In this document: positions 43,128 to 50,438 of the stretch, in pieces | How positions within the stretch are numbered: the stretch's first letter is position 1 | Layout: each line of letters begins with the position of its first letter | Assembly: GCA_001769805.1 (NCBI GenBank) | Contig: MEPO01000010.1 | Span: 1 to 64,000, forward strand | Length of the DNA stretch: 64,000 nucleotides | Reading direction: 5' to 3' | Source of the DNA: Bdellovibrionales bacterium GWA1_52_35 | GTDB taxonomy: Bacteria; Bdellovibrionota; UBA1018 | Notes under the pieces: generated by a model | Database searches by the model: none | What the model was told of the DNA's origin: nothing | What the model saw: only the letters and a program-made list of their open reading frames with translations | Program-made: the position numbers and the translations under genes

Positions 43128-43325
43128 TTAATAGCGGGGAGCCCGAGGCTTTTTGGTCGCGCGTTTGCGGGCCGCGATAGCTTTCTTTTTCCGTTTGACG
43201 GAAGGCTTGTCAAAAGCTTCGCGCTTGCGGATCTCGGTTATGGTCCCGGCCTTTTCACATTGTTTTTTGAATTTCTTAAGAGCGACTTCGAATGAGTCGC
43301 CTTCACGAATGAAAATGCCTGGCAT
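43128..43325 (-). CDS. rpsU: Ribosomal protein bS21
   Basis: 65 residues: [29 protein letters not shown] followed by the basic [25 protein letters not shown] tail, the standard S21 layout. It is part of the 30S subunit near the anti-Shine-Dalgarno. The Met at 43325 is chosen because it starts the family motif; the longer upstream frame from 43454 is non-coding. Monocistronic, convergent with GH15, no partners. Confidence 0.95.
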   Translation of the reverse strand: MPGIFIREGDSFEVALKKFKKQCEKAGTITEIRKREAFDKPSVKRKKKAIAARKRATKKPRAPRY

Positions 43326-43539
43326 AATAAACAAACCTTTCAAGGCTAAAGAGTAACGATAAATAATAATAAAGAATCTTTGATACCCCAAATGTCGGAC
43401 GTCATTCAAGTGTAAAGGTACATGCAATCCCAATAACACCGGGCGGCAAAACATATTAATAATAATTAATGGACATGAGACTCAGGATGGATACAGTAAT
43501 CATAATCATTAGATCCAAAATCTTGGGGGGATTGATTAG

Positions 43540-43749
43540 ATGATATTAGAGACACGGACGTGTATGTGCCAAAAGGCCTTTAAAGTGCTGCCACAAAGTC
43601 AGCAAGTCTTCTGTTCCCAGTATTGCGACCCGAAATCACCCGTAAATTCCCCACAGAAGCCTGATTCAGGCCGTTCTGGAAAGCGAAAACCTACGGACTC
43701 GGTCGGGCATAAATCAAAAGCTGCAGAAGCCGAACTCAGCTTGGATTGA
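43540..43749 (+). CDS. Small Cys-rich protein
   Basis: 69 residues. CMCQKAFKVLPQSQQVFCSQYC gives two CxC/CxxxC pairs that may bind zinc, followed by a Lys/Ser-rich unstructured tail. GGGGGA lies about eight bases before the ATG. It is similar in design to the other small zinc-ribbon proteins in this window. Followed after 19 bases by the lipoprotein gene at 43769. No family is named; the frame may be real but evidence is thin. Confidence 0.45.
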   Translation: MILETRTCMCQKAFKVLPQSQQVFCSQYCDPKSPVNSPQKPDSGRSGKRKPTDSVGHKSKAAEAELSLD

Positions 43750-43768
43750 TTTTCATCAGGAGTTAATT

Positions 43769-44203
43769 ATGTCTCTATTCACCCAATATGCTTCCACTGG
43801 CATTGTTGTTCTGTTTTGCGTCTTCTCATTCAGTTCCTGCGCACATCATAGGGATGTCCGCCCGGGTTCAGAGGGAGTCAACCGAGTCGTCGTACGCGGA
43901 CAAAACCAGCAGCAGGCTGAGCGCAGCGCAATCAATCAAGCTGAACATTATTGTGAGCAGTTCAGCAAACATCCAGGATTTGTAAACGAAAAGACCGAAT
44001 ACAAAGGGTCCATGGACGAGTCCACGCGCAACACCGTTCACAAGGCTTCCACCGCAGCCATGATCCTAGGAGGCACGGGGAGCGTTGCCGGTCACGGTTC
44101 AACGCGTACAGGTGGTAATATCCTGGGCACTGCGGGCACCGTCGGCCATATCATGACCGGCGGCGCTGATTATACCGCAGACATGAATTTCAGGTGCCAG
44201 TAA
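43769..44203 (+). CDS. Lipoprotein, unknown
   Basis: 144 residues with a lipobox at about residue 24 (SFSSCAHH). The rest is polar with a Gly/Thr-rich patch (MILGGTGSVAGHGSTRTGGNILGTAGTVGHIMTGGAD) that could be a short membrane-associating or repeat segment. CAGGAG is seven bases before the ATG. Likely envelope-located. Convergent with 44215. Confidence 0.65.
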   Translation: MSLFTQYASTGIVVLFCVFSFSSCAHHRDVRPGSEGVNRVVVRGQNQQQAERSAINQAEHYCEQFSKHPGFVNEKTEYKGSMDESTRNTVHKASTAAMILGGTGSVAGHGSTRTGGNILGTAGTVGHIMTGGADYTADMNFRCQ

Positions 44204-44214
44204 CTGTCAGTATT

Positions 44215-44475
44215 TTATGACGGTTTTTTAACGAGCTTGTTGTAAATTCCCATCAACATGAATGACGGCGCCCAGAGTCCGACAAAGTTGGCCCAGCCGG
44301 TTTTCCGGGTTTTTGCGGCGATGTAGAGCGAACCTGCCATCGAGGCAAACGCCAAATTCAGGTAGACGATCGAGGGGATTTTAGCCGTCTGGTGTTCAAT
44401 CACGCTGGTGACGCGACCTTCGTGGTGTTCTTCGTTTTCTGCGATATTGCGAACAGCGCTTTCGACGTTTGCCAT
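44215..44475 (-). CDS. Small membrane protein
   Basis: 86 residues. The N-terminal 30 residues are polar and acidic (ENEEHHEGRVTSVIEHQTAK), followed by two membrane segments (IVYLNLAFASMAGSLYIAA; FVGLWAPSFMLMGIYNKL). It is divergent from the nuclease-like gene at 44620. AAGGAG is just upstream of the ATG. No family recognised, but spacing and codon use look real. Confidence 0.6.
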   Translation of the reverse strand: MANVESAVRNIAENEEHHEGRVTSVIEHQTAKIPSIVYLNLAFASMAGSLYIAAKTRKTGWANFVGLWAPSFMLMGIYNKLVKKPS

Positions 44476-44619
44476 GGAATCTCCTTGTTAAAGTTTGATT
44501 CTTTGACCTGCACGAACTGTACAATGCCGTTGTGGCTTGCTCGCTTGATATTTGATGGATTGACAAAAGACGCGCGTTGCCGCTATTTAAACAACCACAA
44601 ATTCAAAAAGGGGAGTGGT

Positions 44620-45261
44620 ATGGGGACCTGGTTGCCGATCTTCATTATCTTTGCATCCGGTTTGTGCAGTGCGGCGGGCGCTGATGAGTACTTTCGGTCA
44701 ACCCGCGTCGATAAGACGGTGCCGGCGCATTGCAGTGAGCCCGCTCTTCGGCAGTTTTCGCTGAAACAGAAGACGGTTATTTACGGAATCGACGGCTCGA
44801 GTGCCCGCGGATTCACTCATGAGATAGCAATCTCGCGCGATGATGCCGCTTATCTCTGGGCAACATTCCTCTCCAACAAGCAGTACGATTCACGAACCAT
44901 GCTTGAAGTCAGGCATAGAAGGCTGGAGGCGCCATTCAAGGCCCTTGCAGACGCCCAAAGAGAGATGGGATTCTCTTTTGAAAAAGAAGGTGATGTCCTC
45001 GAGGCGCTCGCAATCACCGATCTGGCTCGCGAGTATCCCGCTCCCCGGTACTTCATCACCGGCGGCATTGAGTACAGTGATGGCGCTTCCAACACAATTG
45101 GGGAGCTGGATATCCTGGTCGGGGAGCGCGAAGGCTGCCGGATTATTGCGATCGGCGAATCAAAGCTGGGCCCCAAACAATTGTCGCACGCCCGAAAGCA
45201 ACTCCAGCGGTTCTTGGATTTTTTACGGACGAAATGCGCCGGCTCTTCTCAGTGCGGTTAA
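44620..45261 (+). CDS. Secreted PD-(D/E)XK nuclease-like protein
   Basis: 213 residues with a signal peptide (cleavage near SAAGA). About residue 162 onward reads GELDILVGEREGCRIIAIGESKLGPKQ, i.e. E162, D164 and the E180-x-K182 pair expected for a PD-(D/E)XK nuclease core, preceded by a helix (EKEGDVLEALA). The following helix ARKQLQRFLDFLR fits the fold. Four cysteines suggest disulphides suited to the periplasm. Function on DNA is inferred. A longer frame from 44392 is unlikely because GGAG at 44611 supports the ATG at 44620. The neighbouring GT-C gene is convergent, 14 bases away. Confidence 0.6.
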   Translation: MGTWLPIFIIFASGLCSAAGADEYFRSTRVDKTVPAHCSEPALRQFSLKQKTVIYGIDGSSARGFTHEIAISRDDAAYLWATFLSNKQYDSRTMLEVRHRRLEAPFKALADAQREMGFSFEKEGDVLEALAITDLAREYPAPRYFITGGIEYSDGASNTIGELDILVGEREGCRIIAIGESKLGPKQLSHARKQLQRFLDFLRTKCAGSSQCG

Positions 45262-45275
45262 CTTTCTGCAAGTCG

Positions 45276-46574
45276 TCAGGCAACCCAGCTGCCTTTTAGG
45301 AATTTGAAAGACATCCAGAGCTGAAGCGCCAGAGAAAATGTTAGCGCGACAACAACTGCAAATTTTCGTTTCCTAGGCCAGGAAATAACCCACTTCCTGA
45401 AATCCGAGTACCGGTTGAAACGATCACGCGCCAGGTCAGCCAGAGCCAGCAACAGGAAAATAAAAGGCGGCAGCGTGTAGCGAATCATGCTGTCCATGTT
45501 CGCATTCGCCTTGCCGGTCAGCGGGATATAAAAAAGAATGAAAGCCGTGAAATAAAAAGGCACGCGACCCCACCAGGCAGGCTGCTTGCGGCTGCGAGCG
45601 AGCTTCTTTTCAAAAATAAATGCTGTGACAAAAAGTGCGACGGAGAGGGGGACGGAAGCCCGGCTGATCGAATCCATCGTGTTTTCGAAAAAGAAATGCG
45701 GAATGTAGCTGCGCGGGTCCAGCAGGGCCCACCAGTGTTTGTAATTATGCCAGCCGATTTCCTCCAGTTTGAAATAGAGATTCCACTGACCGAACTGGAA
45801 ATGGCTCCAGGAAAAGAAAACAACAGCACCGGTGGTGCAAAAAAGTCCCAGCAGCAACGCCCGCCAATTCCGGATCAGCAGGAACTTTAATTTGCCTGAA
45901 GAGAGGGGCCAGACTTCCTGCAGGGGGCGATTGGTGATCGAGAGAAGAAAGGGCAAGGGTGACGCGGCAAAAGAAACAATGCGGATAAAGGACATGCCGA
46001 TTGCAGCCAGGATACTGAAGAGCGCCGGACCGGTGGTGAAACTGGGCTTCTTGCGCCAGTAAAGGAGCGAAAAGGTGAAAGCCAGAAGTCCTGCCAGAAA
46101 CGGAGATTCCGTATAGCCCGCGACCAGGAAGAAGGTTGAAGGATATAAAAACACGCAGAGCGTGAAAACCGCGTAAATACCCAGGGGGATTGCCAGCTGT
46201 GCTCCGATCAGAAGCCAAAAAAACCAGAATCCCCAGGCACAAAACTGAGAGGTCAGCAGGAGCGCATAAGAAATCGGGACCGAAGTGAGTTTCGACAGCC
46301 CGCGGGCCATCATTGGCAGCCCTGGAAAGAAAACGACGTTCGCGCGATAGCTGTGAATGTCTTCCGAGGTGATCGCGTGAGGTCTGTCCTCGGGGATCCG
46401 GTAACCCTCTTCCGCAATGATCCTGTACTGAAGACTATCCCATTGGTTCAGCCGCAGATAGCGTTCCGTGAGGGACGCGCCCGACGGTCCATTCAGGACC
46501 ATGAATATGATCTGCGTCAGGGTTATGAGTGCGCCGAGACCGAGCAATTGGAACCAGCGAGGAAATTTCAGCAT
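45276..46574 (-). CDS. GT-C mannosyltransferase-like membrane protein
   Basis: 432 residues, about nine or ten membrane segments. An early loop RYLRLNQWDSLQYRIIAEEGY contains the D-S-x-Q/W-D type acidic motif of GT-C enzymes, and FFPGLPMMARGLSKLTSVPI follows; the overall design resembles PIG-V-type mannosyltransferases. It would use a lipid-linked sugar donor at the membrane. The ATG at 46574 is preferred because the frame upstream runs into the neighbouring gene. It lies 22 bases after the GT87 gene on the same strand, so likely an operon. Confidence 0.75.
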   Translation of the reverse strand: MLKFPRWFQLLGLGALITLTQIIFMVLNGPSGASLTERYLRLNQWDSLQYRIIAEEGYRIPEDRPHAITSEDIHSYRANVVFFPGLPMMARGLSKLTSVPISYALLLTSQFCAWGFWFFWLLIGAQLAIPLGIYAVFTLCVFLYPSTFFLVAGYTESPFLAGLLAFTFSLLYWRKKPSFTTGPALFSILAAIGMSFIRIVSFAASPLPFLLSITNRPLQEVWPLSSGKLKFLLIRNWRALLLGLFCTTGAVVFFSWSHFQFGQWNLYFKLEEIGWHNYKHWWALLDPRSYIPHFFFENTMDSISRASVPLSVALFVTAFIFEKKLARSRKQPAWWGRVPFYFTAFILFYIPLTGKANANMDSMIRYTLPPFIFLLLALADLARDRFNRYSDFRKWVISWPRKRKFAVVVALTFSLALQLWMSFKFLKGSWVA

Positions 46575-46596
46575 GAATACCGGATAACATGGGTCT

Positions 46597-47775
46597 TCAG
46601 CGAGTGGCAACCTGTTCCGCGCGTAGCAGCGCGAGGGCACAGAGGCAGACTCCCCAGGATTTCACTGACAGGAGTTCCAAGGGCGTGATCAGCGTCAGGC
46701 CGAAGATATTGGGTATAAGGATTCCGATGCAGCAGGTTCCCAGAGCTGACAAAATGATCAGCCCCCGGCTGCCTGAACTCAGGGATTTATCCAGAGCAAA
46801 GGCGCACAAAGGAAAGGTCAGGACAAAGGAGTGATGCCAGGCCAGGGGATGCACGATCACTCCCAAAGCCAGCCAGCCAGCCCAGCGTTCCTGAAAGCGC
46901 AGCTTTTTTGAAAAAAATCCCCAGAGACTGCCAAAGCCGGCAAACAGGATTCCGAACACGACGAAATCAGCCCAAACCACTGTCGCGGGTACCTCGAGCC
47001 ACCTCAGAATGCCTGCCGTGAAGCCATGGTTCATCTGGCCCCGGACAATGTCATTCCCGAGTTCCGCGCCACCAGAGCTGGCCGAATGCACCCATTGCAG
47101 AAGAAGCGTCCAGGGCGAGACGTCGACGCCGTGGAGTAAAAAAAGCAGGGCGGTGACGGCGCTGAGTCCCGCAATCCACCCGAGAGTGGCAGCGATGAAT
47201 CTCAAACGGAAAACCCTCTCTCCGAATCCAAGGAGTGACACCAGGGAAAAGATTTTGGCGCTGAAGAGCGCTGCAAGAGCTGCCAGACGGATAGTTTTAA
47301 AGGTCTCTCCTTTCGGCGGCACAGCCCAGAGGGCACTTGCGAGCAGAAGGAGCGTGAGCTGCCCGAAATAAAAATGACCGAGCCAGATCCACCAGAAGAG
47401 AATATTGACGAGCAAGAGTATCCGGAGCCGGATTCCCGCTCGAAAAAGCCATAAAGAGGCGGCTGCAAGACTGGCGAGTTCCAGCAAACCCCAGAGAATC
47501 TTGCCGGTTTCCAAAGAGACCCAGCCAAAGGGATAGAATAACGGCAGGATCCAGGGTGGATACTTGAAAACGAATCCCTGGTCACTTGGGTCAAAGAGAT
47601 AGGGCGAAAGATGTTCAAAAGCCCAGGTGTGAGTGGCTTTCCAATAAACACCGAAATCCAGTCCGTAGCTCCACCCTGCGTGGACGAGGCGAATGGCTGC
47701 TGCTCCGCCCGCCAAGAGGAAGACTGAAAGAAGAAGTCGGCGCTTCCAGAGGTGCCACAGGTGCCAGAGGTGCAT
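46597..47775 (-). CDS. GT87-family glycosyltransferase
   Basis: 392 residues with roughly ten membrane segments. LDFGVYWKATHTWAF and PYLFDPSDQGFVFKYPPWILPLFYPFGWVS match the GT87 (DUF2029) signature, in which the acidic residue contacts the sugar-lipid donor. It acts in the inner membrane on polyprenyl-phosphate-linked mannose or related sugars. The N-terminus repeats His-Leu-Trp three times (9-base tandem repeat), which may mark an uncertain start. It is divergent from the GT22 gene with about 60 bases between them and precedes the PIG-V-like gene. Confidence 0.82.
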   Translation of the reverse strand: MHLWHLWHLWKRRLLLSVFLLAGGAAAIRLVHAGWSYGLDFGVYWKATHTWAFEHLSPYLFDPSDQGFVFKYPPWILPLFYPFGWVSLETGKILWGLLELASLAAASLWLFRAGIRLRILLLVNILFWWIWLGHFYFGQLTLLLLASALWAVPPKGETFKTIRLAALAALFSAKIFSLVSLLGFGERVFRLRFIAATLGWIAGLSAVTALLFLLHGVDVSPWTLLLQWVHSASSGGAELGNDIVRGQMNHGFTAGILRWLEVPATVVWADFVVFGILFAGFGSLWGFFSKKLRFQERWAGWLALGVIVHPLAWHHSFVLTFPLCAFALDKSLSSGSRGLIILSALGTCCIGILIPNIFGLTLITPLELLSVKSWGVCLCALALLRAEQVATR

Positions 47776-47835
47776 GAACTGAAGCTAACTCAGTGCTGGA
47801 AGTTCTGCCACAGTTCGTGCAAATATCTTGAGGAA

Positions 47836-49278
47836 ATGTGGAAAAGATTGCAAAAGGAATTTGGAAAATGGATCTGGATCAGTCTGGTGCTGCATGTCCT
47901 AGCGGCTCTGCTCAGTACCGGCTTTCAGAATTCGGATGAACATTTCCAGATCCTGGAATTCCTGCACGCGCGACTCGGTCTGAGTCCGCTGAGTGATCTG
48001 TCCATGGAATTCCAGGGAATGATGCGCCCCTGGCTTCAACCTCTTTTCTATGAAGTCCCGGTCCAACTTCTCCGCCGCTTGGGCATCGAGAATCCTTTTG
48101 TCTGGGCAACGGTGATTCGATTGGTCTCGGCCCTGGTCGGTTGGCTTTCGGTTCTGGCCCTGGGACTGCGGGTTTCCGATTGGGTGGACAACCCCCAAGC
48201 CCGCAAATGGACTTTTCGTATACTATCGTGCCTCTGGCTTTTGCCTGTCCTGCACGCGCGTCATTCTTCAGAGAATCTCAGCGGCGCTGTCTTTGTTATT
48301 GGCCTCTGTTTGAGTCTCGAAAAGGGGATCGGTCTGATTCCTTTGTTCCTTGGTGGGGCTTGTCTGGGGCTGGCTCTTCATTTGCGCTACCAGGTCGTCT
48401 TCATGTTCTTTGGTTTCATGGCGTGGATGTTATTTTCCGCCAAAGAGAGAAGCTGGTCTCGGCGTCAATGGGGAACTTGGCTTTCTGGTATGGTGATGGC
48501 GGGCTTCGTCGGAATCATCGCTGATCGTGTCGGATACGGTCGCTGGACTCTGGCGATATGGAATTATTTCCAGTTCAATATTGTGAAAGGGGGGCTTGAG
48601 AAAGCCGGCGAGTATCCCTGGTGGGATTATTTTCGACGCTCCTGGACGGAGACCTGGCCTTTGCTCGGGTTCGTTCATTTTATTTCGTTCTTCGTTCTCT
48701 GGCTCCGGGCGCCCCGGCACGTTCTGACCTGGGTGACTCTGCCTTTCTTTTTTTTCCATTTTTATATTGGTCATAAAGAGACCCGGTTTCTCTTTCCTGC
48801 GATGCATCTTGCTCCGCTTGTCCTTGTCCTCGCTTTCGCGCCGCTTTGGAGCGTGCAGAATCGGTGGCGCTGGGTGCGTAACAGTCTGGTGGCCCTGAAT
48901 GCGTTGGCGCTCCTTCCGAGTGTTGTTCTGCCGATCTGGTGGCCCGCGGGTTTCTATGAGGAGATCTTCCTGAGAGCGCGGCAGAGCGAAATCACAAGTT
49001 TGGAGTATACGGGCGAAAACCCCTACAAGCCGGCGGGAATTCATTTTCATTTTTATCAGCCGGCGGGAATTTCAGTGATGCCGTTCAGTCCCGGACCGGG
49101 GCCGAAATGGATAGTCCATGAGACCTATGAAATTCCGGCTTTTCTGGCTGCCCAGGGTTCCCGGGGTGAAATGAAATGCGAGATCCGGTTTTCCGCTTAT
49201 TCAAAATGGCTGATGGAAGCCGTGCCGGTGGAACGGGTCAAACGACTCAAGAATTGGACCGCGATCTACTGTCGTTAA
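47836..49278 (+). CDS. GT22 (ALG9-like) mannosyltransferase
   Basis: 480 residues. Features are HFQILEFLHARLGL near the N-terminus (with the acidic E/H pair), MMRPWLQPLFYEVPVQLL, and the HKETRFLFPAMHLAPL motif of eukaryote-like ALG9/PIG-B enzymes. About ten transmembrane helices. It transfers mannose from a polyprenyl-phosphate donor. The ATG at 47836 is preferred over 47752 because the signal-anchor-like KEFGKWIWISLVLHVL starts there. The C-terminal 140 residues are outside the membrane. Together with the two divergent GTs it may build an envelope or lipopolysaccharide mannan. Confidence 0.8.
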   Translation: MWKRLQKEFGKWIWISLVLHVLAALLSTGFQNSDEHFQILEFLHARLGLSPLSDLSMEFQGMMRPWLQPLFYEVPVQLLRRLGIENPFVWATVIRLVSALVGWLSVLALGLRVSDWVDNPQARKWTFRILSCLWLLPVLHARHSSENLSGAVFVIGLCLSLEKGIGLIPLFLGGACLGLALHLRYQVVFMFFGFMAWMLFSAKERSWSRRQWGTWLSGMVMAGFVGIIADRVGYGRWTLAIWNYFQFNIVKGGLEKAGEYPWWDYFRRSWTETWPLLGFVHFISFFVLWLRAPRHVLTWVTLPFFFFHFYIGHKETRFLFPAMHLAPLVLVLAFAPLWSVQNRWRWVRNSLVALNALALLPSVVLPIWWPAGFYEEIFLRARQSEITSLEYTGENPYKPAGIHFHFYQPAGISVMPFSPGPGPKWIVHETYEIPAFLAAQGSRGEMKCEIRFSAYSKWLMEAVPVERVKRLKNWTAIYCR

Positions 49279-49279
49279 T

Positions 49280-49663
49280 TCAGGGTTTGTTGATTGCCAG
49301 GAGTGCTGCAGCGGCGCCGAGCAAGGGCGTCGTCCACCAGAGTGCGCCGGACCAGTTCGGTTTCCGAACGACTGGAATGAGACCAGCTCCGATCAAAATC
49401 CAGATTCCGATTTTCGACCAGACCCAGCCAGGAAAGTCTCCCTGAATTTCCAATCGCGCCAGCAATCCGAAGCCGCCCAGCAGAACCAGAAAAAGGCCGG
49501 CGCCATGGGTTATGGCCAGCTTTTTCCACCAGGCGTGCTTGCGAATCGTTTCGCCGGAGCTGGCTTGGACGCTCATTGCCGCAACGACAAGTCCTCCTGC
49601 CGCAAGGAAAACGAGCATGACGCCGACCACATGAATTAATTTATAAATCGCGTAAGAGATCAT
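49280..49663 (-). CDS. Small integral membrane protein
   Basis: 127 residues, four membrane segments starting YAIYKLIHVVGVMLVFLAAGGL, ending with ALWWTTPLLGAAAALLAI. The His-containing first helix could bind haem or be structural. Start is at 49663 (Met) after a poor GAGG; the longer frame to 49681 is possible. It ends one base from the GT22 stop. Two more membrane genes follow upstream on the strand. No family identified with confidence. Confidence 0.6.
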   Translation of the reverse strand: MISYAIYKLIHVVGVMLVFLAAGGLVVAAMSVQASSGETIRKHAWWKKLAITHGAGLFLVLLGGFGLLARLEIQGDFPGWVWSKIGIWILIGAGLIPVVRKPNWSGALWWTTPLLGAAAALLAINKP

Positions 49664-49682
49664 GACGGAACCTTCGCGCAAA

Positions 49683-49946
49683 TCAGGAGTTCACGCAACC
49701 CCGAATCGCGAGATAGGGGATGACGATGTAAAGCGTGACATCACGGATCAAATAGTAAATAAAAACAACAGCGATCAATTTCCACCCGAATTGCCGCAGC
49801 AGTCCGCGGAATCCAGCCTGCCGGAATATTGTTTTTGCCTGACGTGCGATTTCCCAGGGCCTGTTTGTTTGCAAAAGTTTAGACTGCAGCGGTCGCGGTT
49901 TCGCGCCGGGGGTGTCTGGCGTCAAGACTGAGCGGACCCGCGCCAA
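49683..49946 (-). CDS. Small membrane protein overlapping doxX
   Basis: Up to 87 residues, with one helix FGWKLIAVVFIYYLIRDVTLYIVIPYL near the C-terminus. The only ATG is at 49946, inside doxX (68-base overlap); a TTG at 49874 just past the doxX stop would give 64 residues and is more natural. Short and without a family; the membrane helix and position in a same-direction run support it being real. Confidence 0.4.
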   Translation of the reverse strand: MARVRSVLTPDTPGAKPRPLQSKLLQTNRPWEIARQAKTIFRQAGFRGLLRQFGWKLIAVVFIYYLIRDVTLYIVIPYLAIRGCVNS

Positions 49947-50295
49947 AATACGCGATGATCAGCGCTCCTCCGAGCATTGCGGTGTTTTTCATGAACATGA
50001 TTTGCTGAAGCTGATGTTCCTGGGGGTCCGCGATGTTCCAGAAGTTATGCATCATAAAAGTCACGGGCACGAGAAAGAGCACAATGAGCCAGCCACCCAG
50101 TTTGGCGCGATAACCCAGGAGAATGCTGAGTCCACCAAGAAGTGCAAGGATGCCGGAAAGTGGAACAGCCAGATTGGCCATTGGAATGCCTTGTGCGGCG
50201 GCGTAGTTGATTGTTCCCTCCGAGAAATGACCGAATGCGGAAAAAATAAAAATTGCCGAAAACAGAGTTCTGCCAACGAGTGGAGTTGCGTTCAT
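49879..50295 (-). CDS. DoxX-family membrane protein
   Basis: 138 residues with four membrane segments. Typical DoxX: MNATPLVGRTLFSAIFIFSAFGHF, then LAALLGGLSILLGYRAKLGGWLIVLFLVPVTFMMHNFWN, and QHQLQQIMFMKNTAMLGGAL. DoxX-like proteins are linked to thiosulfate or redox stress and catechol export. The start is the ATG at 50295 rather than 50322. A perfect AACCTA-N7-TAGGTT inverted repeat lies about 50 bases upstream. Confidence 0.88.
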   Translation of the reverse strand: MNATPLVGRTLFSAIFIFSAFGHFSEGTINYAAAQGIPMANLAVPLSGILALLGGLSILLGYRAKLGGWLIVLFLVPVTFMMHNFWNIADPQEHQLQQIMFMKNTAMLGGALIIAYFGAGPLSLDARHPRRETATAAV

Positions 50296-50345
50296 AAGTT
50301 CCCCTGGAGCAGGAATTTGCATTTTTCAGACCCTGCAAAAACAGT

Positions 50346-50364
50346 AACCTAAGCTAAATAGGTT
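50346..50364. promoter_or_regulatory. Inverted repeat in doxX/50439 gap
   Basis: AACCTA-AGCTAAA-TAGGTT, six-base perfect arms with a seven-base spacer, in the divergent gap between doxX and the secreted ParB-like gene. It could be an operator for either or both. No regulator is adjacent. Confidence 0.5.
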
Positions 50365-50398
50365 GACAAACGGGAAAAGAGAACCTTTGCGCCTGCGC

Positions 50399-50426
50399 TT
50401 GACACGAAAGCGCGCCGCGATATGAT
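50399..50426 (+). promoter_or_regulatory. Sigma70 promoter for ParB-like gene, near-leaderless
   Basis: TTGACA, 16 bases, TATGAT, the best promoter match in the window. Transcription would begin about position 50433, six bases before the ATG at 50439, so the mRNA would have almost no leader. Confidence 0.65.
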
Positions 50427-50438
50427 TTACGGATCGAT

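Noticed and set aside
43110..43155. Hairpin at the end of rpsU
   Set aside because: GCCGGGCT and AGCCCGAGGC can pair only with a bulge and a long loop; no T-run, so no terminator was called.
47740..47775. Three copies of an AGGTGCC(A) motif as a repeat array
   Set aside because: It is explained by the HLW codon repeat at the GT87 start and is too short for an array.
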